Source: Paenibacillus sp. FSL H7-0331 (GTDB lineage Bacteria; Bacillota; Bacilli; Paenibacillales; NBRC-103111). Taken from it: a DNA stretch of 64,000 nucleotides. The translations under genes and the position numbers were made by a program. The notes beneath the pieces were generated by a model. That model searched no databases and was not told the DNA's origin. It worked only from the letters and a program-made list of their open reading frames with translations. This document shows positions 32,011 to 41,869 of this stretch, one piece after another. The DNA is taken from NCBI RefSeq assembly GCF_001956045.1, contig NZ_MRTH01000003.1, positions 248,001 to 312,000 on the forward strand, given 5' to 3'. Within the stretch, counting starts at the first letter, position 1, and every line of letters starts with the position of its first letter.

Positions 32011-32946
32011 GTGGATGACATCAAGCTGAGTGTGTTGGATCTTGTTCCAGTAATTGGTGAGGTCAGTGCATCCTTTGCTCTGCAGAAGGCGCTGCAGCTG
32101 GCTCAAACCGCTGAACGCTTGGACTACCATCGCTATTGGGTGGCTGAGCATCACGATATGGTCGGCTTGGCCTGTACATCCCCGGAGGTGCTGCTTGCTC
32201 ATATTGGTGCATTGACGAAGCGAATCCGGCTTGGCTCAGGTGCGCTGCTGCTGCCGCATTACAAGCCAATTAAGGTGGCAGAGAGCTTTCATCTGCTGGC
32301 AACCTTGTACCCCGAACGCATTGATCTGGGGATTGGGCGGGCACCTGGGGGTTCTGCACATGTGACCATGGCTTTAAGTGGCAATTTTTTGGACAATCTT
32401 AGACAGCTGCCTGACTCGCTGCAAGCCTTAATGGAGCTGCTGACCCACACCTATCGGCAAGACGGTGAACCCGTATTGGCACGGCCAATTCCAACAGAAG
32501 CTCCCGAGGTATGGATGCTCGGTACGAACCATAAGAGTGCCACTTACGCAGCACAATATGGTACGGGATATGTATTCGGGCAGTTTATGAGCGACAATGA
32601 TGGGGTCGAGATGCTCTCAGTCTATCGTCAGCAATATGTGCCATCCGCTCTTTCTTCGAGACCACGTGCAATTGTTGCCATAGGCGTAATCTGTGCAGAG
32701 ACCGAAGAACAGGCCGGACAGCTCGCCCTTCAGTCGGCAAAAGCATTCAACCAGGCTGAGCAGCGGGAGGAAGTGAGTGCTGCATCCAAGCGCAAGCTGT
32801 TGGTCGGAACGCCTCAGCAGATCAAAATCGAGCTGGAGCAGCTTGGACAATTAAACGGTGTGGACGAGTTTCTGATCGTTACCCCTATACCTGACTATCA
32901 ACATCGGCTGCGTTCTTTTGAGCTGCTGGCCGAAGCTATGTTATAG
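32011..32946 (+). CDS. LLM-class flavin-dependent oxidoreductase
   Basis: About 311 residues, luciferase-like monooxygenase of the MsnO8/YvbT group: LSVLDLVPV, YHRYWVAEHHDM, IGALTKRIRLGSGALLLPHYKP, ERIDLGIGRAPGG, VWMLGTNHKSA. It uses reduced flavin from a separate reductase. Start is uncertain: GTG at 32011 has GGAG only a few bases away, while family alignment (usually MKLSVLD) points to the ATC at 32020, which sits at normal distance from AAAGGAG. Function call is firm, substrate unknown. Confidence 0.85.
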   Translation: MDDIKLSVLDLVPVIGEVSASFALQKALQLAQTAERLDYHRYWVAEHHDMVGLACTSPEVLLAHIGALTKRIRLGSGALLLPHYKPIKVAESFHLLATLYPERIDLGIGRAPGGSAHVTMALSGNFLDNLRQLPDSLQALMELLTHTYRQDGEPVLARPIPTEAPEVWMLGTNHKSATYAAQYGTGYVFGQFMSDNDGVEMLSVYRQQYVPSALSSRPRAIVAIGVICAETEEQAGQLALQSAKAFNQAEQREEVSAASKRKLLVGTPQQIKIELEQLGQLNGVDEFLIVTPIPDYQHRLRSFELLAEAML

Positions 32947-33078
32947 ATGAACAATCATTTTATGAATTGACGCTATCAGACTCTCCGCATTACAATAGTT
33001 ACAATTCATGCTCGGGCAGCTGTTAACGGGAACCTGCATCGGGCATGATGTGTAATAAGAAGCGAGAGAGGGTGCGAG

Positions 33079-34896
33079 ATGGCGCAAGTGCTGAACCGGA
33101 TACAGAACTACCTGCTCGGAACAAGTCTCCAACAGAAGCTGATTCTGCTGATTCTTCCGCTATCCATTATCCCGTTATCCATTCTGGGAACCTTCTCCTA
33201 CTATAAATCCTCGCAGGTCGTTCAAAAGCAAGTGTGCCAGACGATTTTGGAAAGCTTATCCCAAGTCAATTACAGCCTCAACTATTTTGTCAAAGATATC
33301 GAGCAGCTTACCATGTACATTTACAGTAACCGCGAAATTCAGGATGTGCTCTCCAAAGACGGTGGGCGCTCCTTGGTGGAAAAGCATCAGGACGAGAAAC
33401 GGATCAATGATATTCTGGACACGTTCCTGGGCTTTAAAAGCTGGAATATTGCGATATATTTGCTGGGCTCCAATGGAGATCGCTATTTTACCGGCAAGCT
33501 ATTGCCGAACCAATATGATGATTACAATGTAAATTGGGGATTGTTTCGCAAGATGCGGCTAGCGGGCGGGAATATCATTTGGGACACGCACTATAGTATG
33601 AAAAAGCTCGAGGATTTCGGTATTGTACTGAGCAGCGGCAGACTGTTAAAAAAGATCGAGACGAGCCAGCCGCTTGGTTACATGGTCGTCGATATTATGG
33701 AGGACGCCCTGGCGGACAAATACAATAAGGCTCAGCTCCAGCCCGGTGGACAAATGCTGCTGCTGGATCGCAACGGCTACGTGATCTCCAGCAGTCCGTC
33801 CAAGCATATCGTTGGGACGAAGCTGAACGAGCCTTATTTGGAAAATGTGCTTGCCGGAAACAAAGGTTTTTTTGAGCTGGACAGCAAGAATGCTCCTGCG
33901 ACCATGGTCATTTATGATACCTCGGAAATTACCGGATTCAAGATGGTTAGTGTCGTTCCTGTAGCTGTTCTGACCAAGGAGAGCAGCAGCATCCGTAATC
34001 TGACGTATTTTATTGTCATTATGCTCGGTGTTGTCTCATGCTGGCTCGCTTATGTGCTATCTGTCACCATTACCCATCCGCTCCGGAAGCTGAGATCCCT
34101 GATGTATCTGGTGGAGAATGGCAATATGGAGGTGTCCTTTCGGTCCAGGTACAGAGATGAAGTCGGACAGCTCGGAATCAGCTTTAACAAAATGGTACAG
34201 CGGATCAAACAGTTGATCGATGAGGTGTATACCAAGCAGCTCATGGTGCAGGAGGCTGAAATCAAGGCGATTCAGGCTCAATTTAACCCGCATTTTTTGT
34301 ATAATGCACTGGATTCGATTAATTGGATGGCCCGTATTCACAAGATCAACGATATTAGTCAGACCGTGGTTTCACTTGGCGAGCTGCTGCGGTTCAGTAT
34401 ACGCAAGGGACAGCCTTTCATTCAGGTACAAGAGGATATGCAGCAGATTCGTAATTATTTGGTCATTCAAAAAATGCGCTACGGCGAAAAGCTGGAAGCG
34501 GAATTAATTATCGATCAAGACATTGAAGCGCTCTATACCCTGAAGCTGCTCATTCAGCCGCTGGTGGAGAATGCGATTACCCATGGGCTTGAGCTTAAGC
34601 CGGGCAAGGGGCATCTGCGGATTCATGGTTCACGTGTGGGAGAGCGTGTTCGCCTTGAAGTGAGCGACGATGGAGTAGGTATAACACCGGAAACGGTGGA
34701 GCTGCTTCTACACGGCAAGTTCGAATCCAATGATGAGCATAATACGGGAATCGGACTTCATAATCTGAAGCGACGGCTGGAGCTTTATTTCCATTCCAAC
34801 TATCGTTTTGACATCGAAAGTAAGGCGTTGCAGGGGACCAAGGTCATTATTGAAATTCCTGTAATGCGCACAGCAGGGGAGGATTGTCATGTATAA
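33079..34896 (+). CDS. YesM-type sensor histidine kinase
   Basis: 605 residues: helix at about 19-40, extracellular Cache-like sensor, second helix at about 312-334, HAMP, His_kinase domain with QFNPHFLYNALDSI (His405) and a HATPase_c with QPLVENAITHG and DDGVGI...TGIGLHNLKRRL. This is the YesM/LytS-like class. It overlaps the start of the AraC-type response regulator by eight bases, so the pair is co-translated. Target genes are probably the binding protein and transporter immediately downstream. The arrangement recalls S. aureus HptSR, which senses hexose phosphate with a binding protein. Confidence 0.92.
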   Translation: MAQVLNRIQNYLLGTSLQQKLILLILPLSIIPLSILGTFSYYKSSQVVQKQVCQTILESLSQVNYSLNYFVKDIEQLTMYIYSNREIQDVLSKDGGRSLVEKHQDEKRINDILDTFLGFKSWNIAIYLLGSNGDRYFTGKLLPNQYDDYNVNWGLFRKMRLAGGNIIWDTHYSMKKLEDFGIVLSSGRLLKKIETSQPLGYMVVDIMEDALADKYNKAQLQPGGQMLLLDRNGYVISSSPSKHIVGTKLNEPYLENVLAGNKGFFELDSKNAPATMVIYDTSEITGFKMVSVVPVAVLTKESSSIRNLTYFIVIMLGVVSCWLAYVLSVTITHPLRKLRSLMYLVENGNMEVSFRSRYRDEVGQLGISFNKMVQRIKQLIDEVYTKQLMVQEAEIKAIQAQFNPHFLYNALDSINWMARIHKINDISQTVVSLGELLRFSIRKGQPFIQVQEDMQQIRNYLVIQKMRYGEKLEAELIIDQDIEALYTLKLLIQPLVENAITHGLELKPGKGHLRIHGSRVGERVRLEVSDDGVGITPETVELLLHGKFESNDEHNTGIGLHNLKRRLELYFHSNYRFDIESKALQGTKVIIEIPVMRTAGEDCHV

Positions 34897-36475
34897 AGTG
34901 GTCATTGTCGAGGATGAATGGCTTGTTCTGCAAGGATTGAAGCTGACGATTCCGTGGGAGGACATGCATTGCTCGATCATCGGTGAGGCAAGTGACGGGG
35001 TGACGGGTCTGGAGGTTATACAGCAGGAGCAGCCCGATATATTATTGACGGACATTCGGATGCCAGCGATGGACGGGATTCAGTTAGCTGAAAAAGCAGC
35101 CCTGCTGTGGCCAAAAATGAAAATCGTGTTTCTTACGGGATTTGATGATTTTACTTATGCCCAAAAAGCAGTAAAGCTGGGAGCCGCTGACTTCGTGCTT
35201 AAACCAACCAATGCAGATGAACTGATTCGTGTCATCGGACGCATCACCTCCAAGCTGGATGAGGAGAAGCAGCGGCAATCGCTGCAGGAACGTATGGAGC
35301 TGCGCTACAGCTGGGAGCATCCGCTAATTTTGGAGAAAATGCTCTATGATTTGCTGCTGGATTATGCCGGAACGATGGAGAAGGAGTGGCTGTTGGAGTA
35401 CGGGGGATCCTCATCGGAGGAATTTTGCTCCTATCGGGTATTGCTGCTGCAGCTTGATGGTTTGCATACGAGCGGGGCGGCTGGAGAACAGCTGAAACAG
35501 GGGATTAAAGAGCAAATGGCCGTGCTGTCGACCTTGCCTGCGGTGAGAATACACGAAAACCGTTATGCTTTAGTCGTTAACCGAATTATAGACCGAGCTC
35601 CGCTAACCGAATTGCTGGATCAGTTGTCTCCGCTCCTGCCCATTATTGCAGAAAGCCATGTACTGGGCGCAAGCGAACCCTGTATCAGTATCGATCAGCT
35701 TCCGACTGCTTATCAACAGGCGATGAGCGCCTTGTATCAAACGGTATTTGTCGGTCAGGAGCGCATGATCTGGTTTGAGGATATGGATCGGCAGCAGGAT
35801 CATCTTCGTGCCAATTATACGAGACTGGAGGAACTGATCGATCTGGTCAAATGGGGAAATCCTGCATCCATCAAGGAAATGACAGAGCTCTGGTACAGCC
35901 AGCTTATTCATCGTCATACGGATGGCTTGGAAGCTAGAAGGCGTTTTTTTGAATATACGGTGACGCTGTATTCGCTGCTGCTGCGAGATTCAGAGCTTCG
36001 TGGCATCGTACTGGACAGCAGCTTTACGCTGGCTTCGGCTGAACGGGTGGAGGAGACACTGGATTTGTCACTGAAACGGCTGAATACTTCACTATTCGAA
36101 TGGAACCGCAAGTATACCGAGCAGTCGGACACTCAAAAGAAAAGTGGATTCGAGGAAATTGAAGCTTTCATTCAAGCTCATTATGCCGAAGATATTACCC
36201 TTCAGAGCATCGCAGAACGCCATCATATGAGTGAAAGCTATTTTAGCCGATTGTTTAAAAAACAGGTGGGTACCAGCTTTCTTGAATATATAACCCAGAT
36301 TCGGATGCGGCATGCAAAGGAGCTGCTAACGAATCCGAGATTGAAAATATACGAGGTCTCCGTTCAGGTAGGCTATCAGGATTCACGTTACTTCAGTCAA
36401 ATTTTTCGTAAATATACCGGAGAAACACCGACAGAGTTCCGCAAGCGGCTCGGGATTGAGAGTTTACCGTTGTAA
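34889..36475 (+). CDS. YesN-type response regulator with AraC output domain
   Basis: 528 residues. Receiver domain 1-120 (VEDEWLVLQG, LLTDIRMPAMDG with Asp55, KPT), a long helical linker, and a C-terminal AraC double helix-turn-helix (ITLQSIAERHHMSESYFSRLFKKQVGTSF, YEVSVQVGYQDSRYFSQIFRKYTGETPTEFRK). The ATG at 34889 has GGGGAGGA upstream. A GC-rich terminator follows. It should activate the adjacent transport genes. Confidence 0.92.
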   Translation: MYKVVIVEDEWLVLQGLKLTIPWEDMHCSIIGEASDGVTGLEVIQQEQPDILLTDIRMPAMDGIQLAEKAALLWPKMKIVFLTGFDDFTYAQKAVKLGAADFVLKPTNADELIRVIGRITSKLDEEKQRQSLQERMELRYSWEHPLILEKMLYDLLLDYAGTMEKEWLLEYGGSSSEEFCSYRVLLLQLDGLHTSGAAGEQLKQGIKEQMAVLSTLPAVRIHENRYALVVNRIIDRAPLTELLDQLSPLLPIIAESHVLGASEPCISIDQLPTAYQQAMSALYQTVFVGQERMIWFEDMDRQQDHLRANYTRLEELIDLVKWGNPASIKEMTELWYSQLIHRHTDGLEARRRFFEYTVTLYSLLLRDSELRGIVLDSSFTLASAERVEETLDLSLKRLNTSLFEWNRKYTEQSDTQKKSGFEEIEAFIQAHYAEDITLQSIAERHHMSESYFSRLFKKQVGTSFLEYITQIRMRHAKELLTNPRLKIYEVSVQVGYQDSRYFSQIFRKYTGETPTEFRKRLGIESLPL

Positions 36476-36497
36476 TAACCGCCTATATAGGCTATGT

Positions 36498-36528
36498 CCG
36501 GCCCTTGGGCCGGTTATTTGCGTTTTTT
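36498..36528 (+). terminator. Terminator after the first YesMN pair
   Basis: CCGGCCC and GGGCCGG form a perfect seven-bp stem with a two-base loop; a T-rich stretch ending in seven T follows. Confidence 0.75.
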
Positions 36529-36619
36529 TGTGTTTTATAAGGGGAACGCTAGACGGAAAGAGTGGATTTACTGCGAATGAAGTGGGCAAAAATTTCAACA
36601 ACTGAGCAATTTCATCACA

Positions 36620-36674
36620 TTGAAAGCACTTTCATCAGTCGATATAGTAGTACTAGAAGTAAAACGCTTTCAAA
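36620..36674 (+). promoter_or_regulatory. Promoter of the first binding-protein gene with two cre (CcpA) sites
   Basis: TTGAAA (36620-36625), 17 bases, TATAGT (36643-36648) is a strong promoter. TGAAAGCACTTTCA (36621-36634) differs by one base from the optimal cre and covers the -35 box. A second cre-like site, reverse-strand TTGAAAGCGTTTT (36661-36673), lies just past the start point. Carbon catabolite repression is the expected result. Confidence 0.8.
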
Positions 36675-36694
36675 CTAATAGGGGGTTATACACA

Positions 36695-37762
36695 ATGAGA
36701 AAAATGGTAACCAGTATTTTGGCATCACTGCTTTTGGTCGGTTCATTAGCGGGCTGTGGCACAACGGAAACACCAAGCGCCAAACCGGCTGAGGGGGCAG
36801 CGCCTCAACCTGCCGCACAGCAGCCAGCAGCCAAAACAGGCGGTAAGCTGACGTTGTATTCACCCAATGCAGCAGAGGTTAACAACCCGATCGTAAAGGA
36901 ATTTCAGGACCGTACGGGGATTGAAGTGCAGCTGATTGCTGGAGGCACGGGAGATTTGCTGAAACGTGTTCAGGCAGAAGCGGCTAATCCACTCGGGGAT
37001 GTATTCTGGGCAGGCGGTGCTGATTCGCTGGAAGCCTACAAGAAATATTTTGAACCGTACAAAACGAAGGAATTCGATAATTTATCTCCGCAATATGTGG
37101 ATAAAACGAATGTGTGGACACCGTTTGCAGCCTTGCCGATGATCATTATGTACAACAAGGAATTGGTGAAAGCGGGCGAGGAACCGAAGGGCTGGACGGA
37201 TCTGACAGATCCGAAATGGAAGGGCAAAATTGCATTTGCCGATCCGGCCAAATCCGGCTCCTCCTACACACAGCTTATTACGATGCTTACAGCAAACGGG
37301 AAAGACAACGGCTGGGGCTTTATTAAGAAATTTGTGACCAACCTGGATGGAAAAGTGTTATCCGGCTCCGGTCTTGTGTACAAAGGTGTAGCGGATAAGG
37401 AGTTTGCACTCGGCGTGACTCTGGAAGAAGCGGCGCTGCGGTATGTTGAAGGTGGAGCAAAGGTCGGAATCATTTATCCGGTTGAAGGCACCTCGTCAGT
37501 ACCTGATGGCGCAGCGGTGATCAAAGGCGCCAAAAATATGGAGCAAGCCAAGCAATTTATCGACTTTCTGGTAGGCAAGGATGTACAGGCGCTGATTCAA
37601 AAAGAATTTAAACGCCGTTCTGTCCGTAAAGATGCAGAAGCTGTGAAGGGAATTGCTGAGGCAAAAGATATCAAGCTCGTCGATTATGATTTTGACTGGG
37701 CGGCAACCAAGAAAGACGACAACATTAAACGTTTTGGTAAAATTGTTACTGGACAGGAATAA
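36695..37762 (+). CDS. Lipoprotein substrate-binding protein, FbpA/AfuA family (copy 1)
   Basis: 355 residues, lipoprotein signal with LAGC (Cys21), a proline-alanine spacer, then a family-1-type binding protein: KLTLYSPNAAEVNNPIVKEF, GGTGDLLKRVQAEAANPLGDVFWAGGADSLEAY, NVWTPFAALPMIIMYNKELV. The family covers ferric iron (FbpA/FutA), hexose-phosphate (AfuA) and phosphonate binders. The iron tyrosine pair is not evident, and cre sites favour a carbon source, so a sugar phosphate is my inference. It is almost identical in most blocks to the next gene. Confidence 0.88.
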   Translation: MRKMVTSILASLLLVGSLAGCGTTETPSAKPAEGAAPQPAAQQPAAKTGGKLTLYSPNAAEVNNPIVKEFQDRTGIEVQLIAGGTGDLLKRVQAEAANPLGDVFWAGGADSLEAYKKYFEPYKTKEFDNLSPQYVDKTNVWTPFAALPMIIMYNKELVKAGEEPKGWTDLTDPKWKGKIAFADPAKSGSSYTQLITMLTANGKDNGWGFIKKFVTNLDGKVLSGSGLVYKGVADKEFALGVTLEEAALRYVEGGAKVGIIYPVEGTSSVPDGAAVIKGAKNMEQAKQFIDFLVGKDVQALIQKEFKRRSVRKDAEAVKGIAEAKDIKLVDYDFDWAATKKDDNIKRFGKIVTGQE

Positions 37763-37903
37763 CAGTCATTATAATTAACATTTATATAACATTAAATGAA
37801 ACATTCTTCTAAAATACTAACGAATCATGACCGTTAAAGGTTGAAATGTCTATATTCGTGGACGTTTCGACAATAATTTAAACAATTTAGAAATTTTATC
37901 TCA

Positions 37904-37932
37904 TTTAAAGTTAGTATATCTGACATTATAGT
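37904..37932 (+). promoter_or_regulatory. Separate promoter of the second binding-protein gene
   Basis: TTTAAA (37904-37909), 17 bases, TATAGT (37927-37932). The -10 box equals that of copy 1, but no cre site is present in this A+T-rich 215-base gap, so the two copies are probably regulated differently. Confidence 0.6.
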
Positions 37933-37977
37933 ATGAAGTAGAAATCAAATCTGCTTTTACTAACTGGAGGATACACA

Positions 37978-39039
37978 ATGAGAAAAATGTTTACAAGTGT
38001 TCTTGCCTCACTGTTGCTTGTAGGAACTTTGGCGGGCTGTGGAACGTCGGAAACCCCGAAATCGAAGGAGGGAGCTGCGCCTCAGCCTGCGTCTCCATCG
38101 ACAGCTTCCAAGGCGGGCGGCAAGCTGAATCTGTATTCTCCTAATGGAGCCGAGGTGAACAACCCGATTCTAAAAGAGTTTCAGGATCGTACGGGCATTG
38201 AGGTACAGCTGATTTCAGGAGGTACAGGAGACTTGCTGAAGCGTGTGCAGGCTGAAGCAGCTAATCCGCTTGGTGATGTATTCTGGGCAGGCGGTGCTGA
38301 TTCCTTGGAGGCCTACAATAAATACTTCGAGCCTTACCAAACAAAAGAGTTCGACAATCTCGCACCGCAATATTTGAATAAAAGCAATGTCTGGACACCG
38401 TTTGCGGCCTTGCCGATGATTTTTATGTATAACAAAGAGCTGGTGAAGGTCGGGGAAGAGCCGAAGAGCTGGAACGATCTGCTGGATCCGAAGTGGAAAG
38501 GCAAAATTGCTTACGCGGATCCGGCCAAATCCGGCTCTTCCTATACACAGCTGGTCACGATGCTAACAGTGAACGGCAAAGATAACGGATGGGATTACGT
38601 TAAAAAGTTTGTTAAAAACCTCGATGGCAAAGTATTGTCCGGCTCGGCTTTAGTATATAAAGGTGTGGCGGATAAGGAATTTCCAATCGGTGTTACGCTG
38701 GAGGATGCAGCTCTCCGTTATGTCGAGGGTGGTGCACAGGTAGGCATTATTTATCCTACGGATGGAACCTCGGCTGTTCCTGATGCCGCCGCAGTAATCA
38801 AAGGCGCCAAAAATATGGAGCAGGCGAAGCAGTTTATTGATTTTCTGGTAGGCAAGGATGTACAGTCGTTGATCCAAAAGGAATTCAAGCGTCGATCCGT
38901 CCGTAAGGATGCTGAAGTGGTGAAGGGCATTGCAGAAGCGAAGGATATCAAGCTGGTTGACTACGATTTTGACTGGGCAGCTACCAAGAAAGACGACAAT
39001 ATCAGACATTTTGGAAGAATCGTAACTGGGCAGGAATAA
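37978..39039 (+). CDS. Lipoprotein substrate-binding protein, FbpA/AfuA family (copy 2)
   Basis: 353 residues, lipoprotein Cys21 in LAGC. Long blocks are the same as in copy 1, for example EFQDRTGIEVQLI, GGTGDLLKRVQAEAANPL and the C-terminal KDIKLVDYDFDWAATKK. The signal peptide and spacer differ more. Likely a tandem duplication with retained function in both copies. It is followed by a terminator hairpin that could lower expression of the ATPase and permease relative to the binding protein. Confidence 0.88.
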   Translation: MRKMFTSVLASLLLVGTLAGCGTSETPKSKEGAAPQPASPSTASKAGGKLNLYSPNGAEVNNPILKEFQDRTGIEVQLISGGTGDLLKRVQAEAANPLGDVFWAGGADSLEAYNKYFEPYQTKEFDNLAPQYLNKSNVWTPFAALPMIFMYNKELVKVGEEPKSWNDLLDPKWKGKIAYADPAKSGSSYTQLVTMLTVNGKDNGWDYVKKFVKNLDGKVLSGSALVYKGVADKEFPIGVTLEDAALRYVEGGAQVGIIYPTDGTSAVPDAAAVIKGAKNMEQAKQFIDFLVGKDVQSLIQKEFKRRSVRKDAEVVKGIAEAKDIKLVDYDFDWAATKKDDNIRHFGRIVTGQE

Positions 39040-39057
39040 GACATTTTGAAAATTAAC

Positions 39058-39094
39058 GGTGCCTTGCTTGAACGGTGGAGGCACCTTTCTTTTA
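39058..39094 (+). terminator. Intra-operon terminator after the second binding-protein gene
   Basis: GGTGCCT and AGGCACC flank a 14-base loop, followed by TTTCTTTT. Partial read-through would supply the ATPase and permease at lower levels. Confidence 0.75.
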
Positions 39095-39114
39095 GATAAT
39101 GGAGGGTTATAGCT

Positions 39115-40215
39115 ATGCAAAAAATTGTATTCGATCATGTGACCAAATATTTTGGGGACTCCAAGGCAGTCAATGACGCTCATCTGACCATCCAGGAAGG
39201 TGAATTTTTTACCTTGCTTGGTCCGAGTGGATGCGGGAAAACGACCCTGCTGCGCACGATAGCCGGTTTTTATCGTCAGGAAGAAGGGGATATTTACTTC
39301 GGTGAGCGCAAAATCAATGATATTCCTACGCATGAGCGAAACATTGGGATGGTATTTCAAAATTACGCGATTTTCCCTCATATGACGGTTTTTGAGAACG
39401 TCGCCTATGGGCTGAAAGCACGTAAAGTGAACAAGAAAGAAACGGAACAGCGCGTCATGGAAGCATTGGAGATGGTGCAGCTTCAGCATTTGCGTGATCG
39501 TGTTCCTTCCGATATGAGCGGCGGTCAGCAGCAGCGGATTGCATTGGCTCGGGCCATTGTCATTCGTCCTGGTTTACTGCTGATGGATGAGCCGTTGTCC
39601 AACCTGGATGCCAAACTACGAATCAAGATGAGATCGGATATCCGCATGCTGCAAAAGGAATTGAATATCACGACGATTTACGTAACCCATGATCAGGAGG
39701 AGGCACTGGCCGTATCCGATCGAATTGCAGTTATGAGTGAAGGAAAAATACAGCAAATCGCTCCTCCAGAAGATATATACGCTTATCCCGCGAATCAGTT
39801 CGTAGCCAATTTCATCGGCACCTCCAATTTTATCGAAGCTCATTGTCATGGAGGTATGGATAGCTCAGGGCTCGCAAAGATCGATTTACTCGGTGCCTCG
39901 TATCAGCTGCCGCTTGCTAAATCGTATGAAGGCAAGGTCGTTATGTCGCTGCGTCCGGAGCGCATCCGCTTGGAGACAGCGGGTCATGGACTACCTCTAA
40001 TACCGGGAACGATAGAAAATGTCACGTATTTGGGGGAAAAGGTAAGCTACCTTGTCCGCCTTCAGAACGGGCCCGTGATCGATGTGCAGGAGCATGCGGT
40101 AGAGCCTCATCAATTACGTAAGGTGAAGCAAGCCGTACAGGTGAATCTGCAGCTGGAAAAATCTACGATGTTCGACAAAGGCGGCAAGGAGGTAGTTTAT
40201 CGTGCAACCTACTAA
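39115..40215 (+). CDS. ABC importer ATPase, FbpC/PotA type
   Basis: 366 residues. Walker A GPSGCGKTT, Q-loop VFQNYAIFP, signature SGGQQQR, Walker B LLLMDEP, H-loop VTHD, then a TOBE domain (about 280-360). It energises uptake of the ligand captured by the two binding proteins upstream. The end overlaps the permease start by 14 bases, so they are coupled. Confidence 0.92.
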   Translation: MQKIVFDHVTKYFGDSKAVNDAHLTIQEGEFFTLLGPSGCGKTTLLRTIAGFYRQEEGDIYFGERKINDIPTHERNIGMVFQNYAIFPHMTVFENVAYGLKARKVNKKETEQRVMEALEMVQLQHLRDRVPSDMSGGQQQRIALARAIVIRPGLLLMDEPLSNLDAKLRIKMRSDIRMLQKELNITTIYVTHDQEEALAVSDRIAVMSEGKIQQIAPPEDIYAYPANQFVANFIGTSNFIEAHCHGGMDSSGLAKIDLLGASYQLPLAKSYEGKVVMSLRPERIRLETAGHGLPLIPGTIENVTYLGEKVSYLVRLQNGPVIDVQEHAVEPHQLRKVKQAVQVNLQLEKSTMFDKGGKEVVYRATY

Positions 40216-41869
40216 GAAGGGCCGACTATTTTCTTTTAAAAAATGGGACTTCTGGTCCTGGGTCACCTTGATTGTGTATGTATTCTTGTTTGCCTTTATT
40301 GTGTATCCCTTATTTACCTTGTTGTTAAACAGCTTTTATAACGATGAGGGAAGCCTCACGCTGGACAATTATGCGAACTTCGTGAAGCTGAAATACTTTT
40401 ACGGAGCGCTATGGAACAGCTTGAAGGTATCCGCCTTTGCCACATTGTTTTCCATTCTGCTCGGTGTTCCACTTGCTTATGTGACGGCACGCTATAATGT
40501 GAAATGTAAAGGACTTATTCAAATTCTGGTCATTATGTCCTTGCTTTCCCCTCCCTTTATTGGTGCGTATTCCTGGATTCTGATGCTCGGAAACAACGGT
40601 TTTTTGACCCGTTTTCTGCATGACCTTGGCATTCCGTTCTCTTCAGTTTACGGTTGGAAGGGAATTGTCTTCGTCTTTACCCTTCAGTTCTATCCGCATA
40701 TCTATTTGTATGTCTCGGGTGCGCTCAAAACGATCGATACTTCACTGGAGGAGGCTGCGGAAAGTCTGGGACGCTCCAGCTTTCATCGGCTTCGCACGGT
40801 TACACTGCCGCTGATTTTTCCGACGTTATCGGCTGGAGCTCTGATGGTCTTCATGGCATCCTTTGCCGACTTCGGTACACCTATGCTGCTGGGGCAAGGC
40901 TTTAAAGTATTGCCAATTCTGGCCTACGAGCAATTTATTAGTGAAATGGGCGGCAATCCGGCTATGGCCAGTACGCTCAGCGTTATCCTGATCATATGCT
41001 CGACAAGTATTTTGTTCCTGCAGCGCTTCTTTGTCGCCCGTAAAAATTACACCATGACGGGGATGCGTACACCGAAGATTCAGACGCTAAGGCCGCTTGC
41101 CAAATGGTTGTTAACTGCTGGAGCTTTGCTGGTGGCTTGTGTATCGATTATTCCGCAAGCGACGGTTATTGTCACTTCCTTTATTAAAACGAAGGGGCCT
41201 GTATTTCATCCAGGCTTCAGCTTGAACAGCTACAAGGAGATATTGTTTCGTGTGCCCAAAGCTATCTTGAATACGTACAGCTTTTCATTGATCTCGATAG
41301 TGATCATGGTTGTCATGGGAATGCTGATTGCTTACGTGCTCGTCCGTAGAAAATCGAAGCTGACCGCGATGCTGGACGGGTTGATCATGATTCCTTATGT
41401 TATGCCGGGTACGGTGCTCGGGATCAGTATGATCATTGCGTTCAATAAACCGCCGGTCGTGCTGACAGGCACGTGGGTTATTCTTGTCATTGCTTATGTG
41501 GTGCGCAAGCTGCCCTATACCATTCGTTCGAGCACAGCGATTTTATATCAATTGGATCGCAGTGTGGAGGAGGCTTCTATCAGTCTTGGAGTACCACCGA
41601 TGAAAACCTTTTTCAAAACAACAGGGCGCCTGATGGGTCCCGGTGTGCTGTCCGGTGCGATTCTAAGCTGGATTACGACCATTAATGAGTTAAGCTCCAC
41701 CATTGTCCTCTACTACGGCTCCACAGCGACGATCTCGGTTACGATATACAGCGAAGTATTTACGGCCAACTACGGTACGGGCGCAGCACTTGCTTCCATT
41801 TTGTCGATTACCACACTGATCTCTTTGATAGTTGCCAACAAACTGAGTAAAAAGGGACTTCAGCTGTAA
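40202..41869 (+). CDS. Fused double ABC permease, FbpB type
   Basis: 555 residues with about twelve helices and two permease domains in one chain. Each has a coupling EAA loop: EEAAESLGRSSFHRLRTVTLP (about 180) and EEASISLGVPPMKTFFKTT (about 455). Such fusion is usual for FbpB/AfuB-type importers of iron or sugar phosphates. The start is GTG at 40202 with AAGGAGG nine bases upstream inside the ATPase gene. Confidence 0.9.
   Translation: MQPTKKGRLFSFKKWDFWSWVTLIVYVFLFAFIVYPLFTLLLNSFYNDEGSLTLDNYANFVKLKYFYGALWNSLKVSAFATLFSILLGVPLAYVTARYNVKCKGLIQILVIMSLLSPPFIGAYSWILMLGNNGFLTRFLHDLGIPFSSVYGWKGIVFVFTLQFYPHIYLYVSGALKTIDTSLEEAAESLGRSSFHRLRTVTLPLIFPTLSAGALMVFMASFADFGTPMLLGQGFKVLPILAYEQFISEMGGNPAMASTLSVILIICSTSILFLQRFFVARKNYTMTGMRTPKIQTLRPLAKWLLTAGALLVACVSIIPQATVIVTSFIKTKGPVFHPGFSLNSYKEILFRVPKAILNTYSFSLISIVIMVVMGMLIAYVLVRRKSKLTAMLDGLIMIPYVMPGTVLGISMIIAFNKPPVVLTGTWVILVIAYVVRKLPYTIRSSTAILYQLDRSVEEASISLGVPPMKTFFKTTGRLMGPGVLSGAILSWITTINELSSTIVLYYGSTATISVTIYSEVFTANYGTGAALASILSITTLISLIVANKLSKKGLQL

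Noticed and set aside
38650..39489. 279-codon open frame on the reverse strand across the second binding-protein gene
   Set aside because: It is antisense to a clear lipoprotein gene and the ATPase start, has no recognisable family and no ribosome site; it is a shadow of codon bias.
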